A DNA stretch of 64,000 nt, taken from assembly GCF_000471905.2 (NCBI RefSeq), contig NW_006498435.1, positions 3,473,208 through 3,537,207 of the forward strand, read 5' to 3'. Positions 23,090-33,621 of this stretch are shown piece after piece. Below the pieces are notes generated by a model. That model saw only the letters and a program-made list of their open reading frames with translations, was not told where the DNA came from and searched no databases. The stretch is from Amborella trichopoda. Its lineage: Eukaryota > Streptophyta > Magnoliopsida > Amborellales > Amborellaceae. Position 1 is the stretch's first letter, and each line of letters opens with the position of its first letter. A program made the translations under genes and the position numbers.

Positions 23090-23480
23090 TCTTCTTTCTC
23101 TCTATTCTTCTTCTCTTCTTTCTCTCTCTTCTTCTTTTTTTTTCTCTGTCGACTTCTTTTCTTTCTCTCTCCTCTTCTTTCCTTTCTCTCCTCTCTTCTT
23201 TCTCTCGATTCTTCCTCTCTTCTTTCTCTCTCTTCTTCTTTTTTCTTTCTCTGTCGACTTCTTTCCTTTCTCTCTCCTCTTCTTTCCTTTCTCTCTCTTC
23301 TTCTTTCCTATTTTTCTCTCTGCTTCTTTCCTTTCTCTCTCTTCTTCTTTCCTTTCTCTCTGCTTCCTTCCTTTCTCTCTCTTTTTCTTTCTTTTCTCTC
23401 TCTGTTTCTTTTTTTTCTCTCTCTTCTTCTTCCTTTCTCTCTTCTTTCTCCCCCTTCTATCCTCTCTCTTTCCCTCCCTT
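23090..23480 (+). repeat. Pyrimidine-rich tract of unit B
   Basis: Long CT runs with an internal repeat of TTTCTCTGTCGACTTCTTT (near 23140 and 23240). Long ORFs on both strands arise from the lack of stops in CT/GA tracts. Confidence 0.85.
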
Positions 23481-23487
23481 TTCTCTT

Positions 23488-23800
23488 TCTGTCTGGCACG
23501 ACGGGGTGCACTGCTGTGCACACTCTCTCTCCTTTCTCTCTCTGTCTGGCATGTCAGGGTGCACCATCGTGCGCACTCTTTCTCTCTCCTTGCTCTCTCT
23601 GTCTGGCACGACAGGGTGCATTGCCATGCACACTCTTTCTCTCTCCTTTCTCTCTCTATCTGGCATGCCGGGGTGCACCTCCATGTGCACTCTTTCTTTT
23701 TCTTCCCTCTCTCTATCGGCAAGGCGGAGTACACCATCATGTGTATTTTCTCTCTCTTCTCTCTCTGTCTGGCATGGACGACACCGTCGTGCATGTTTTC
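23488..23800 (+). repeat. Unit B motif array 3, ~58-bp repeat
   Basis: About six copies of TCTGGCA(T/C)G(A/T)C(A/G)GGGTGCAC followed by CGTGCGCACTC and CTTTCTCTCTC, starting near 23490, 23548, 23608, 23664, 23718 and 23770. GGTGCACCATCGTGCGCAC is partly palindromic. It takes the place of the ACACAGTCGGC...GCCGATTGTGT array of unit A. Confidence 0.8.
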
Positions 23801-24360
23801 TCTCTTTTCTTTCTCTAGCATTCATTCCTTTGTTCTTTCTTTTCCAAAAAATACATTTCATCTCTGAAGGATCTTGGTGAAAAACAAACCAGCCTTCGTT
23901 TCTCTTTTCTCTTTCTCTGAAGGATCTGAAAAACAAACCAGCCTTCATTTTTCTTTTCTCTTCCTCTGAAGGATCTGGGTGAAAAACAAACCAGCCTTCG
24001 TTTCTCCCTTCTCTTAAATTCTTTTCTCTTGAGGATTAGGGTGGAAAAAAAACCAGCCTTCTCTCTTTATTTTCTCTTTATTCATTCGCATTATGAAGGA
24101 CTAGTTGAAAAGCATACTAGCCCTTCGTTTCTCTTTTCTTTAAAAACCTTTTTCTTTACTTTATCTCTAAAGGACTAGTTGAAAGACATACTGGCCCTTC
24201 GTTTCTCTTTTCTATCTCTGCTTTCTTCTCTCTTTCTGAAGAATCAGGTGAAAGCCAAATTGATCTGTGTTCCTCTATTCTACTCTTTTCTTTCTCTGTC
24301 TTTCTTTCTCTCTTCCTCATTTTCTTCATCTCAACCCCTTTTGCTTTCATTTTTCATTAA
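23801..24360 (+). repeat. ~70-bp repeats, AAGGATC...AAAACAAACCAGCC
   Basis: At least five diverged copies of (G)AAGGA(T/C)(C/T)...GTGAAAAACAAACCAGCCTTCGTTTCTC, near 23867, 23917, 23967, 24032 and 24098, the last ones changed to GGACTAGTTGAAAG. Non-coding leader-type DNA. Confidence 0.7.
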
Positions 24361-25403
24361 GAAATAATGTTGCGAATCTCTTGTTAAGAGGATGCCGGAA
24401 GGCTGTCCAATTGACAGGGACCCAATGCCATTATCCATTGTTCCTTCATTATCCCCTCGAATGTATACACCCGTGCGCATTTATCAAAGACAAAGTGGAG
24501 TCTTCTGACCCACTTGTCTATATTCTAACATGTATGTGTGTTGGTAGGGAAGAAGAAACAGGTCAAAGGAGACGATTCAGAACCGCCCACAGGCCAGGGG
24601 GCATTCCACGTGATCTAAGAGGGTGCCCATGTGAGCCAGTCCGAGAGTATCACAGACCCATGTGAGGTAAGTCCTGCCTCACGACGCAATTCCTCTCTCA
24701 TCGGTTGGTATTCCTGCTCGTATACTCTTTACACGATTCTCGAGATAGCGATCTCAGGTCCCGGGTCCATCTCAAACCCAGAACCATGCCACCAGTTCAT
24801 CCTTACCTGGAGGGCGAGATCGAGACACCTAACCACCCATAACCATACTCAAGGTTCATGTAAGTCTTACAAACATGGAAACATGTATCACAATTATATT
24901 TAGCAGTGTGTCATGAGTGATTCCTTTCATGGTGGAGCAATAACAAATCAGATATCATATCATTCAATCATGGGCATTAAAACAAATCAACATAATCAAA
25001 CAAGCATATATATATCAAGCATAAACAATTCTAATATCTCTTACTCCCGAAGTAGAAGCCCTATATATCAGGCCAAGCCAATCTCATTTTTTAGGACTTC
25101 TAGCATCACTCAGGAAGGCAAACACCACAAATCGATGACCCATTTAGTAATGCATTCACACACATATAATCCCCATCGCTCTTTGGGGCTTTTGATAGGC
25201 GGAGGCCTTGCAAGACACGACCCTCATTTGTTCTCTAGCAGGAGGGTATTACACCGCCAACGGATGACCCGTTGCGTAGTGCCATACATATATATGGGGG
25301 GGCGCGACCCTCCCATGTGACTTACATCCTAACTTCTATCCTATCATGGGGAGCCAGGGAAAGATCTCAACTGCAGGCACAACTTTCTTATCATATAACG
25401 TTA

Positions 25404-25755
25404 CACTACCAACGGATGACCCGTTGTGTAGTGCCTCGTACATTTCTTATCATATCATCGTACACTACTAATGGATGACCCAATGCATAGTGCTTCACAC
25501 ATTTCTTATCATATTGTCTTGCACTACTAATGGATGACCCATTACGTAGTGCATCACGCATTTCTTATCATATCATCTTACACTACCAATAGATGACCCA
25601 ATGCAAAGTTCTTCACACATTTCTTATCATATCATCTTACACTATCAATGGATGACCTATTGCATAGTGCCTTATGCACATTTCTTATCATATCATCTTA
25701 CAATACCAATAGATGACTCATTGCATAGTGCCTTATACACATATCATTTCATCGC
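25404..25755 (-). repeat. 59-bp tandem repeat inside the Tekay-like LTR
   Basis: Six copies starting at 25404, 25463, 25522, 25581, 25640 and 25701 (spacing 59-61). The core on the plus strand is CACTACCAATGGATGACCCA followed by TTTCTTATCATATCATC. Confidence 0.9.
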
Positions 25756-25759
25756 AGAA

Positions 25760-26230
25760 CATGCTTTCATATCATACTAGACCATGTACATATCATATCA
25801 GAGTATGTGCATAACATATCATAACAGAACATGTCTTACTACATGCATCCATATCATAACAGAGCATACGGCATTTCATAAGAGAGCATATTTTTATTTC
25901 ATAACAAAATGTGCCTCATTATCATGCATTCATTTCATAACAGAGCCTGCTTTCATGCACACATATCATAGCAGAGCATGTCATACTACATGCATTTATC
26001 TCATAACAAAGCATATCTCATTACCATGCATTCATTTTATAATTGAGCATCTCTTACTACCTGCATTCATATCATATCCAAGCATATTTCATTACCATAC
26101 ATTCATATCATAACTGAGCATGTCTTATTACATGCATTCGTATTATAACATAGCATATCTCATTATCATGCATTCATATCATAACTGAGCATGTCTTACT
26201 ACATGCATTCATATCATAACAAAGCACATC
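25760..26230 (-). repeat. ~70-bp tandem repeat inside the Tekay-like LTR
   Basis: Alternating half-units of about 36 bases, CATGTCTTACTACATGCATT-CATATCATAACAGAG and CATATCTCATTATCATGCAT-TCATTTCATAAC, across about 470 bases. Confidence 0.8.
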
Positions 26231-27884
26231 TCATTAGCATGCATTCATTTCACATTAACAATAGATTAACTTGCTCACATATCATAACATATACAGGTTC
26301 ATATGAAACATCAACATGTCCAAAGCATGTTATGCATATAACCATATCACCGGGCTCATTAGCTCAAAGATATCATCATGTCATTTTTTTGGTTTTTCAC
26401 GGTAAACACATTTCACTTATAAAGGCATATCATGAGATAAAAATATTATTTGGACCTGAGACACCTTTTATAACAATCTATGCTCTGAAAACACAACTTT
26501 CGTGAAGGGGGTAACTCCTAAGTTTGGGTTAAAGTTTGCCAAACTGTTTGATGTACTTGAACAATGCTCATGTTTTCACCGCAGAATACCCAGGATGACA
26601 TACTCATATGAAAATGGGCATAACTTTTAAAACATACGAAATTTAATTATAATTCCAAATATATTTTCAAAATATATTCATTTATCTTTCATTTAAAAGT
26701 GGTTAGACCTCATTCTGATATATTTTGGTAAGTTAAACGCTCCACATAAAAATACATAAAATCCCTAGAATTTCATTTCACAAATCTGACATGCTTCAAG
26801 AAATGGTAAATGACTTTTAAACCAAAATGAAAATTAATAAGAAGTCTTTTCCATGATAAATTGACTCAATGAGCTATGTTTCTAGAAAATTTCATGATCT
26901 AAGGAGATATATAGGATCCTCAAACAGTTTATCAAATCAAAGCTAAAGTTCTAAAAAACAGAGCACATTCTAGCAAGATTTCAGTAACATACATCCACAC
27001 CACACCCATATTCATTCTTGAATTTCATATTTTGATAAGCTAAGTAAACATGCATCAATCTAAAGCATGAAAACATGGAAACCAGATCCATTTACATGCA
27101 CCAAAAGAAACTCCAAGGTTCTCCACAATTTTCACCACATATACTAAGCTCCAAAAGATGGGTTCAAGCTCAATGAACTAAGGCTGGGTGGGGTCTCAAA
27201 GTCTTAAGGTCTTAAGGCTAGATAGTGAAACCGTGGGTGAGAGAGGGAAGTGAGAAGAGAGAGAGGGCAAATCAATGTTAGGGGTAAGAAGGGGGTATAA
27301 GTAAGCAAGGGTGGGGATAGCATGCAATTGACAAGTGACACATAAGAGGCATGCATGAAGAGAGAGAGGGGGGGTGGTGAGCATGGGAGACATAATCATG
27401 GGATGGTAGCATGCATGTGCCACATAGCACTCATGCATGAAGAGAGAGGGCATGTGAGAGGAGAGAGAGAGCATGTGTAATCATTGTATAGGGGGAAATC
27501 ATGTTGTAACCATGTGCATTGGGATGCGCAACGAAAAATTTTGGGGTACAGATTAGACCTTTCTGATGGTAGCTCGGATTTGAGCGATTTTCGTACCGTC
27601 GAAAAGCTCGTGATCCCTACAATAATACACTATCACTCAAAACACCATATAGAGGTTATACAACAAATCGAAAAGAACAGTGAGATTAGCATTAATCGGA
27701 AACGATTCAAGATGTAACTAGGATCAACAGCCAAAAAAGTTCCGGACCTCACATCTGCACTCCATTTGGTGTTGGCTAGCAGCAACTAAAGAAGGATGGG
27801 GTATAGCCAAGGTGGATGTGACAATCAATTTGAAAAAGTATTATGTCTACAAGAACCACAAGAGTAAGATATAAGAGTATTTAG

Positions 27885-28347
27885 ACTCCTCCATCACCAG
27901 GTTTATTGAAGTTAAATTTTGATGGGAGTTTGCTTGGCAACCCAGGGTTGGAAGGCATAAGAGGGCTTGTGCGAGACTGTGATGGCCAAGTCATATTTAC
28001 ATATGTTGGACCTATAGGCATAGCCACTGCAAACAATGCGAAAATGCTGGCTATTTTCTGTGGGTTACACATTTTTTCGTAATAGAAATTTGGGAAACTA
28101 TTGTGAGGTGGAAGGAGATTCTTTGAATGTGATCCAATGGTGTAGTAAAAAAAAAAAGGTACCATGGGAGCTAAAGTCGATTTGGATGCAGATTATCGAT
28201 TTGATCGTCAGCATGTATGTTTCCTTTGCTCATGTTTATAGGGAGGCTAACTTTTTAGCTAAGTCTTTGGCTAAAGAGAGTGCTTCTCTATCTTGTATTT
28301 CCGTTACAAATGTTGTAATCCCTCTTGGTAACCTGCTCTTTCAATAA
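27885..28347 (+). pseudogene. RNase H-like (RVT_3 type) fragment, plant LINE-like
   Basis: The frame from 27906 reads LKLNFDGSLLGNPGLEGI, RGLVRDCDGQVIFTYVGPIG, then hits a stop at 28080. The second half continues in another frame to 28347: EVEGDSLNVIQWCS, HVYREANFLAKSLAKE. This is the plant RNase H-like domain found at the C-terminus of L1-type LINE ORF2 proteins and in stand-alone pseudogenes. The first Asp (FDG) and the EGDS Asp are present. The expected Glu in the N-x-A-E motif is Lys (NNAKMLA), and the final Asp in the ANxxAD-like motif is Lys, so it would be inactive even without the frameshift. An AATAAA lies at 28343. Confidence 0.8.
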
Positions 28348-28929
28348 AAGTTCATAATATCTGTTAAATATCACATGAGAGATTAATGGACAGTATACTT
28401 TCTTGGAGGAGTTTAAATTCTAATGCGTTATATTCAACATCAATGGAAACGAGCACGTGTAAGATATGAAATTCTCTACTTTAAAAAGAAAGATCAGGCA
28501 TTCAATGCACGTAAAGTTAGTTATGAAACGTTTGGAGCATTTCTTTAAATATATATGAATATGCTCCCAAGAGATCACATTGTAGTGATGTACATTTATT
28601 TATGTAATAGATGATCTAATTTTGGTTGATTTATTTATTTTTTTAAAATTATTGGGCCCCTCTATATTATTGTATGATTTATTTAAAACAATCAATTTTT
28701 ATTTATTAATTTGGGTTTAACGAATCATAGATCTTGCATCAAAACAATAGATGGTGATAATTTATCTTCAATATTGAGTTATTGATATTTTTCCCAATGC
28801 CATTAACAAAATTAGCTTGATGCAGGAATTGAAGAAGTTGTGTTGGCCATAGATAAAAAAAAAGAAAAAGAAAATTATATGCTCATAGTAGCACGAGGGC
28901 CTTAATATACACTATAGTCGCTGAAGGAG
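28348..28929. other. AT-rich spacer with a diverged direct repeat
   Basis: About 28660-28920 (AATTTAAAACAATCAATTTTT-like phrase, ATAGATGGTGAT, GAGGGCCTTAATATACA) recurs in direct orientation at about 31200-31410. No gene is seen. Confidence 0.55.
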
Positions 28930-28938
28930 TATAAACTT

Positions 28939-30568
28939 GGGAAAAAATTACTAGAAAAAACCCAGAGAGACCTTTTTAGACCTTCTACCCCCACCCTAAT
29001 CTTTCTTTACTCCTTTGTTTAAAAAACCAAGTTTCCTTCCTAAAACCCCCCCAATTGAAAAATATTTATTTTTTTACCAAAAATACCCCTTCTGTACATT
29101 GAACGTGCGATCAAATCCTACAGACGGATCCCAATTTCTATTAACACCGGACCGCAGTTATTATTTTCCAGAGTGCTTATGAGAAAACAATATGCCGGAT
29201 CGAATATCTAAAACACCGGATTGAAGTGCTTGTATATCCAGGAAACATATCACCGGAGTGCTTCTTAGTTTTGTCGATGCACGTTTTTTAGATTCCGGAC
29301 TGGCTATTAATAGTGAATCAATCTCCGGAGTGAATTCAAGAAAAGTTGGAGTGCCTTATAGTTTTGCCGGAGTGCTTTTTACAGATGTCGGACTGTTTTT
29401 TACAGTGAACTAATCTTCGGAGAGCTTTCATCATATGCCAGAGTGCTTTCTAATGCTGTCAGAGTGCATTTTACAGATGTCGGAGTGCTTATTTAACAGT
29501 GAACATTCTCCGGAGTGCATTCAGAAAATGCCGGAGTGCTTCTTAGTTTTGCCGTTGCGCGTTTTTTAGATTTCGGACTGCCTATTAACAGTGAATTAAT
29601 CTCCGAAGCGGATTCAAGAAACGCTAGAGTGATTTTTAATTTTGTCGGAGTGCTTTTTACAGGAGCCGGACTGATTTTTTATAGTGAACTAATCTCCGGA
29701 GTGCTTTCAGAAAATGCCGGAGTTTTAGTTTTGTCGGAGCGCGTTTCATAAATGAGTGCATTCAAAAAATGTCGGATCCCCCAAAAATGCTCCAAGGTCT
29801 TGGTTTGTTCCTTCATTCTTTGTTTGCTATAAATACTGGTTTTCTTTCACCAAACAACCTTCTTTTTTTGTCTAGAAAACATCTATACTGTGTGAAATCT
29901 CTCTCTCTAAAATACCTCTATTGTGTGAAATCTCTATCTTTCTCTCTCTCTAAAGTACCTCTATTGTGCGAAATCTCTATCTCTCTCTAGAATACCTCTA
30001 TATTGTGTAAAATCTCACTCTATCTTTCTCAAACACACAGACACACTCTCTCTCCTCTCCTCTCTCTCCAGAATACTTCTATATTGGGTTGGAATTTCCT
30101 CTATATGTTATTTATTTTGCCTACAGAGAGATTCGATTAGTGTGAGGAAGCCAATGGAGAGAGAAAGAAAACCGTGAGGAAGCTAATGGAGAGGGAAATT
30201 CAGTGGGAAGAAGAGGTGAGGAAGAAGCCGAAGAAAATAGAGAAAACCATGAGGGAGAAGCCGTGGTGGTGAAGGAGAAAGCTGTGAGCCTGAGGAAGAG
30301 GCCATGAGCCCTGAGGAAGAAGCCATCGGCGTGAGGAAGATAGAAGAATGGGTAAAAACCAAGGTTCGTGACAAAAATAGAGTAAATGGGTTAACGGGAG
30401 AGGTACGGGTAAAGGTCAAAACGGGGGTAAAAATTGTCTTTAACTCATCTTTTTTTGGGTTGAAGGGTTTAGTAAGAAAAGTTAATTTTTTAAAAAAAAG
30501 AGTAAAGAAATATTAAGGTGGGGGTAAAAAATCTAAACCGCTCATTTTGGGATATTAGTAATTTTCCC
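28939..30568. mobile_element. Non-autonomous Mutator-like element with 9-bp target duplication
   Basis: 1630 bases. Terminal inverted repeats: the left end begins GGGAAAAAATTACTAG and the inverted right end GGGAAAATTACTAA; both continue to a matching TACCCCCACC(C/T)TAAT(C/A)TTTCTTTACTC segment about 50-80 bases in. Flanks are TATAAACTT (28930-28938) and TATAAAATT (30569-30577), a 9-base target duplication with one mismatch, as expected for MULEs. The inside has a GCCGGAGTGC array (29190-29780) and a TGTGTGAAATCTCT array (29880-30020). No transposase is encoded. Confidence 0.8.
29190..29780 (+). repeat. GCCGGAGTGCTTTT array within the MULE
   Basis: More than a dozen GCCGGAGTGC or GTCGGAGTGC cores at 20-40 base spacing, often as AAAATGCCGGAGTGCTT. 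A larger composite unit of about 240 bases (TTCTTAGTTTTG ... GCGTTTTTTAGAT(T)CCGGACTG...CTATTAA) repeats near 29264 and 29540. Confidence 0.85.
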
Positions 30569-30727
30569 TATAAAATTTATAAAGATGATTGTAGAGCACG
30601 CGCATGCACGTATATTCGAAAACTAATGCATATCATATCATTCTTATATTTAAAAAGTTATTTGGAAAGTCTTCTCTATAATGAATGCAATCCATACACT
30701 TTCTATTGGCAGTTTGTGTGGAGTCTT

Positions 30728-31069
30728 GGCTCTAAACAATCAAATTAGAACCCACCTTCAAATAGTATCAAGAAATGTGGTTCCAATACTAAAAATCTTT
30801 GTAATAGCCTTAAAATATATTTTAATTTTTAATTATAAAATTCAAAGCTTAAAAATAGTGTAGATCGATCCATGAAAATTTTAAAATCTTGAAAATTGAC
30901 GGTCCAAAAATGTGTTACAAGATACACCATTTTCAAAACTTGAAATCTATTATTTTCTCATGTCCATGCATCTTGATGCTGAGATAATCAATTTGAGGAT
31001 ATTTGAGCATCAAAAAAACCTTTTCCAGTGAAATTTTTGAGGTGGGCTCTAATTTGATTGTTTAGAGCC
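30728..31069. mobile_element. MITE with ~33-bp terminal inverted repeats
   Basis: GGCTCTAAACAATCAAATTA at 30728 and its inverted copy ending at 31069 match over about 33 bases with two differences. The total is about 342 bases. The immediate flanks share CTTG if one terminal base is assigned to the host; the target duplication is otherwise unclear. No coding capacity. The superfamily is not determined. Confidence 0.75.
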
Positions 31070-31554
31070 TTGCTCTATATAAACTTTTCCAAGCTTTGAG
31101 GCTTTAAGTTTGAGCTTTTTTTTGCTCTTTTGTTTTTTTGTTTTTTTTAATATACTTTTATGGGATCCTTTTTTTGTTGTTTTTTACTTTTTTAGAACCC
31201 TTATTTATCATTTGTGATTAATTTAAAACAATCAATTTTTTATGTTGTCAGGAATTTAGATATCATAACTAAAGAAATAGATGGTGATGATCTCTATGTA
31301 ATATTGAGCTAATGTAAGAATTGACGAGGTTGTATTTGTCATAAAATGAAATAAAAAGATATACTCGTAGCCTCATGTGATGGAATTTAATGTACATTAT
31401 ACTCTCGCCATTTAACTGTTCTATTTCATCGGTAGCCCATTATGGATAACATTCTACATTTACAGTTGTAATAAATGATTCAATTAATTATTTTTATTTG
31501 TAATATTTTTGAAACTTCTATATATCAATGAATAATTATTTTAAATAAAAAAAA
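31070..31554. other. AT-rich spacer, partner of 28660-28920
   Basis: T-rich at first, then the direct-repeat partner of the 28.7-kb spacer (31200-31410). No gene was recognised. Confidence 0.5.
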
Positions 31555-32205
31555 GAGAAAATTGCTAAAAAGCCCCAAAAATATACGTTTTAGATACTCT
31601 ACCCCCGCCTTAAACTTTCTTCATGTTTTTTTTTTTCTCAAAAACCATCTTTTATAACTAATACCCCCAACTCAAAAAGTTACATCTTTTTTAACGACAG
31701 TACCCTCCCTTCACATGACAAATCATTTTCGGATCCCAATAAAAGAAAACGTTAGACCGCATTTGTACAACGCCGGACTGCTCAATCTAGCATACTTCAA
31801 AACGCCAAACTGCCCCTACAAAATTCCAAACTGGCATATCAAAACACCGAACTGCCCCTTCAAAATGCCGGACGACAACTTCAAAATGCCGGACCGTAAC
31901 TTTCAAATACTGGACCGCCCATTTCAGTAAAAAAATAATCGCCAGGCCGCCACCATGAAACGTCGGACCGTCCATTCCAACAAAAAACAATCATCGGACC
32001 ACTTGTTTAAAATTCCGAACCACCTTCTTTAACGAAAATAATTTGTTAGATAAAAGAAAGGTATTTTTGTTCAAAATAAATGAACTTTTTGTGTAGCGGT
32101 ATTAGCTAAAAAACATCATTTTAAGGGGGGGGGGAGTTGCTAGAAAAAGTCACATACATGTAAAATGGGTCAAAAGTCCATCCGGGGGGTTTTAGCAATT
32201 TTCCC
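31555..32205. mobile_element. Second, smaller MULE-like element of the same group
   Basis: 651 bases. The left end GAGAAAATTGCTAAAA and the inverted right end GGGAAAATTGCTAAAA form a 16-base TIR with one mismatch. Both this and the 28939 element have TACCCCC(A/G)CC inside the left TIR and AAAATGCCGGA repeats internally (31860-31990). Target duplication is not convincing (TAAAAAAAA versus TTAAGAATT). No transposase. Confidence 0.65.
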
Positions 32206-33084
32206 TTAAGAATTTCAATACCATCATATGTTAAATTTGTCATGAGAGCCTTAATGTACATGACTATAAAATCTTAAGTACAGAATATTGTACGTATTTG
32301 TCGCAAGATAAAGAATTCATGGCAAGGCATACATGCATAGCAATCGTGGCAAGGCATATCGTACGTATGTGTTCTGATAAGATATGGTATTCAATGCGTC
32401 TGTACATTTTACCAAGGAGTATGTAAAAAAATACCCTGTGCTAGAGAAACTTTGAATTCGGATTAAAGATTAAACACAGTGCTTCGCATTGAATGCACTT
32501 CTTGGTATCCGCTCATTTGGAACAGAATTGCCACTTGCCGATTCCTGCTTTGATGATGAGTTGGATATTTTTATTTTTTTTTTAAAAACAGTTATATAAA
32601 TCATAAGATATAAAAGATTTAATTTGTAATGCATATTGTATTGTTTTTTCATAATTACGGCAAACAATGCAAGACAAATCGAACAGGAATAGTTAATCAA
32701 ACATGGAGCCCGAAGCAGTTCACCGGCCTAACCGATAAACAGTTCTATTCAACTTGCCTAATTGGGAAAGTCCCTAGCGGTCAAAAAAAGTATTAAAAAA
32801 TAAAAAATATAAAAAAATCTAATAAAACAGGGGAATTGCAGGGCGACTTAATCGGTTGGAACGGATGAATCGGTTGCCTAAATTGGGATCCATCACCAAA
32901 TGATCTCGAATTGGCCAAGTTCCAAAGGTTATGTATTATGCGATTTTCATACAGTGCACTAATGTATATCAAGCAGATCTATGAACACTTGAAAGTATAT
33001 ACGTTTTGTACAATATGGTGACAATCACACTTAGTCATTAGATTCAAAATTGGGTGACTCGGAGGTGTACATTTAATTACCCTC
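32206..33084. other. Unassigned AT-rich stretch
   Basis: No supported gene. A short repeat of GGCAAGGCATA occurs at about 32320 and 32350. Confidence 0.5.
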
Positions 33085-33572
33085 AAAGTCAAAGATGTGG
33101 GTCGCTTTCAGAGACATGTGGGTAGATTGATTTATTTGGTTGTGACATCATTAAACATAACATATGCGACTAGCCTCGTGAGCAGGTTTATGCATGCTCC
33201 TAGATCATGTTATATGGAGTCTGACAATAGGATCATCAGATATCTTAAGTTGTTACCCGAGAGAGATATTAGGATTTAACAAAATGGGCACACTTATGTT
33301 ATGTACATTAGTCGGAGGAAACTTAATTACTTGAAAAAGAAAAAAATAAAATGTAATTGCTCGATCCAGTGCATAGGCTAAATATAGAGCTATATATGTA
33401 ACTATAAGTGAATTGATATGGCTAAATCACTACTTCGGGATATGAAATTCCAATCGTTCAATCCAATTGAGATGTTTCATGATAATCAAACAACTATGTA
33501 CATAACTTCCAATCCAGTATTTCATAAAAGAACCCATCATATAGAAGTTGATTATCACTTTGTAGGATAAAG
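33085..33572 (+). pseudogene. Ty1/copia pol fragment (RT end and RNase H)
   Basis: Reads FQRHVGRLIYLVVTSLNITY, FMHAPRSCYMESDNRIIRYL and LLPERDIRI, then a stop, and later, with further stops, FHDNQTTMYITSNPVFHKRT and HHIEVDYHF. These are the conserved copia motifs YxRLVGxLIYL, SQFMHxPRxxHxxAxxRILRYL and CDNxxAxxIxxNPVxHxRTKHIEVDxHF. The middle (xADWAGSxxDRRSTSGY and SSAEAEYRA) is badly eroded. There are no LTRs nearby, so this is an isolated relic. Confidence 0.8.
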
Positions 33573-33621
33573 AGCAACCTACAATTAAAACTATAATATG
33601 CATATTTGGAAACTAAATAAA

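Larger units (their letters stand above)
17690..24667 (+). mobile_element. Unit B: second 7-kb copy of the LTR/leader-like unit
   Basis: Collinear with unit A but strongly diverged. Shared blocks in order: motif array (17694-17960), GTTGGAACTTC block (18330), minus-strand TATA (18551-18560), motif array (18660-19020), ATGAC-TTAAA array (19420-19830), GGGCATGG block (20340-20700), AACATTCGGCGGGGCA block (21652), TATA block (22901-22938), CT tract (23090-23480), motif array (23488-23800) and closing block (24463-24660). No protein domain is recognised; the long ORFs at 22993-23880 (+) and 23102-23821 (-) are translations of CT/GA tracts. It lies in tandem and in the same orientation as unit A. 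Confidence 0.6.
24851..27621 (-). mobile_element. Tekay-like LTR, probably solo or truncated
   Basis: On the minus strand it starts TGTAGGGATCACGAGC (27621) with no polypurine tract before it. It runs through GCGCATCCCAATGCACATGG, and shares with the chromovirus 3' LTR at 57205-60317 the phrases GATTGGCTT(A/G)GCCTGA and CTTCTACTTCGGGAGTA, a GGGTCGCGCC segment with ATATA beside it, and tandem arrays at similar positions. No tRNA-Met PBS follows at its inner end, where unit B sequence begins nearby, so it is either solo or cut. 24668-24850 between it and unit B is unassigned. Confidence 0.7.

Noticed and set aside
22993..23880. 295-codon plus-strand ORF and 239-codon minus-strand ORF across 23102-23821
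   Set aside because: Translations of CT/GA-rich and tandem-repeat DNA (Ser/Leu/Phe on one strand, Lys/Glu/Arg on the other); open only because such tracts lack stops.
25404..25755. Regular 59-bp repeats as a CRISPR-like array
   Set aside because: Units are repeats throughout without unique spacers, they lie within a plant LTR, and there are no cas genes.
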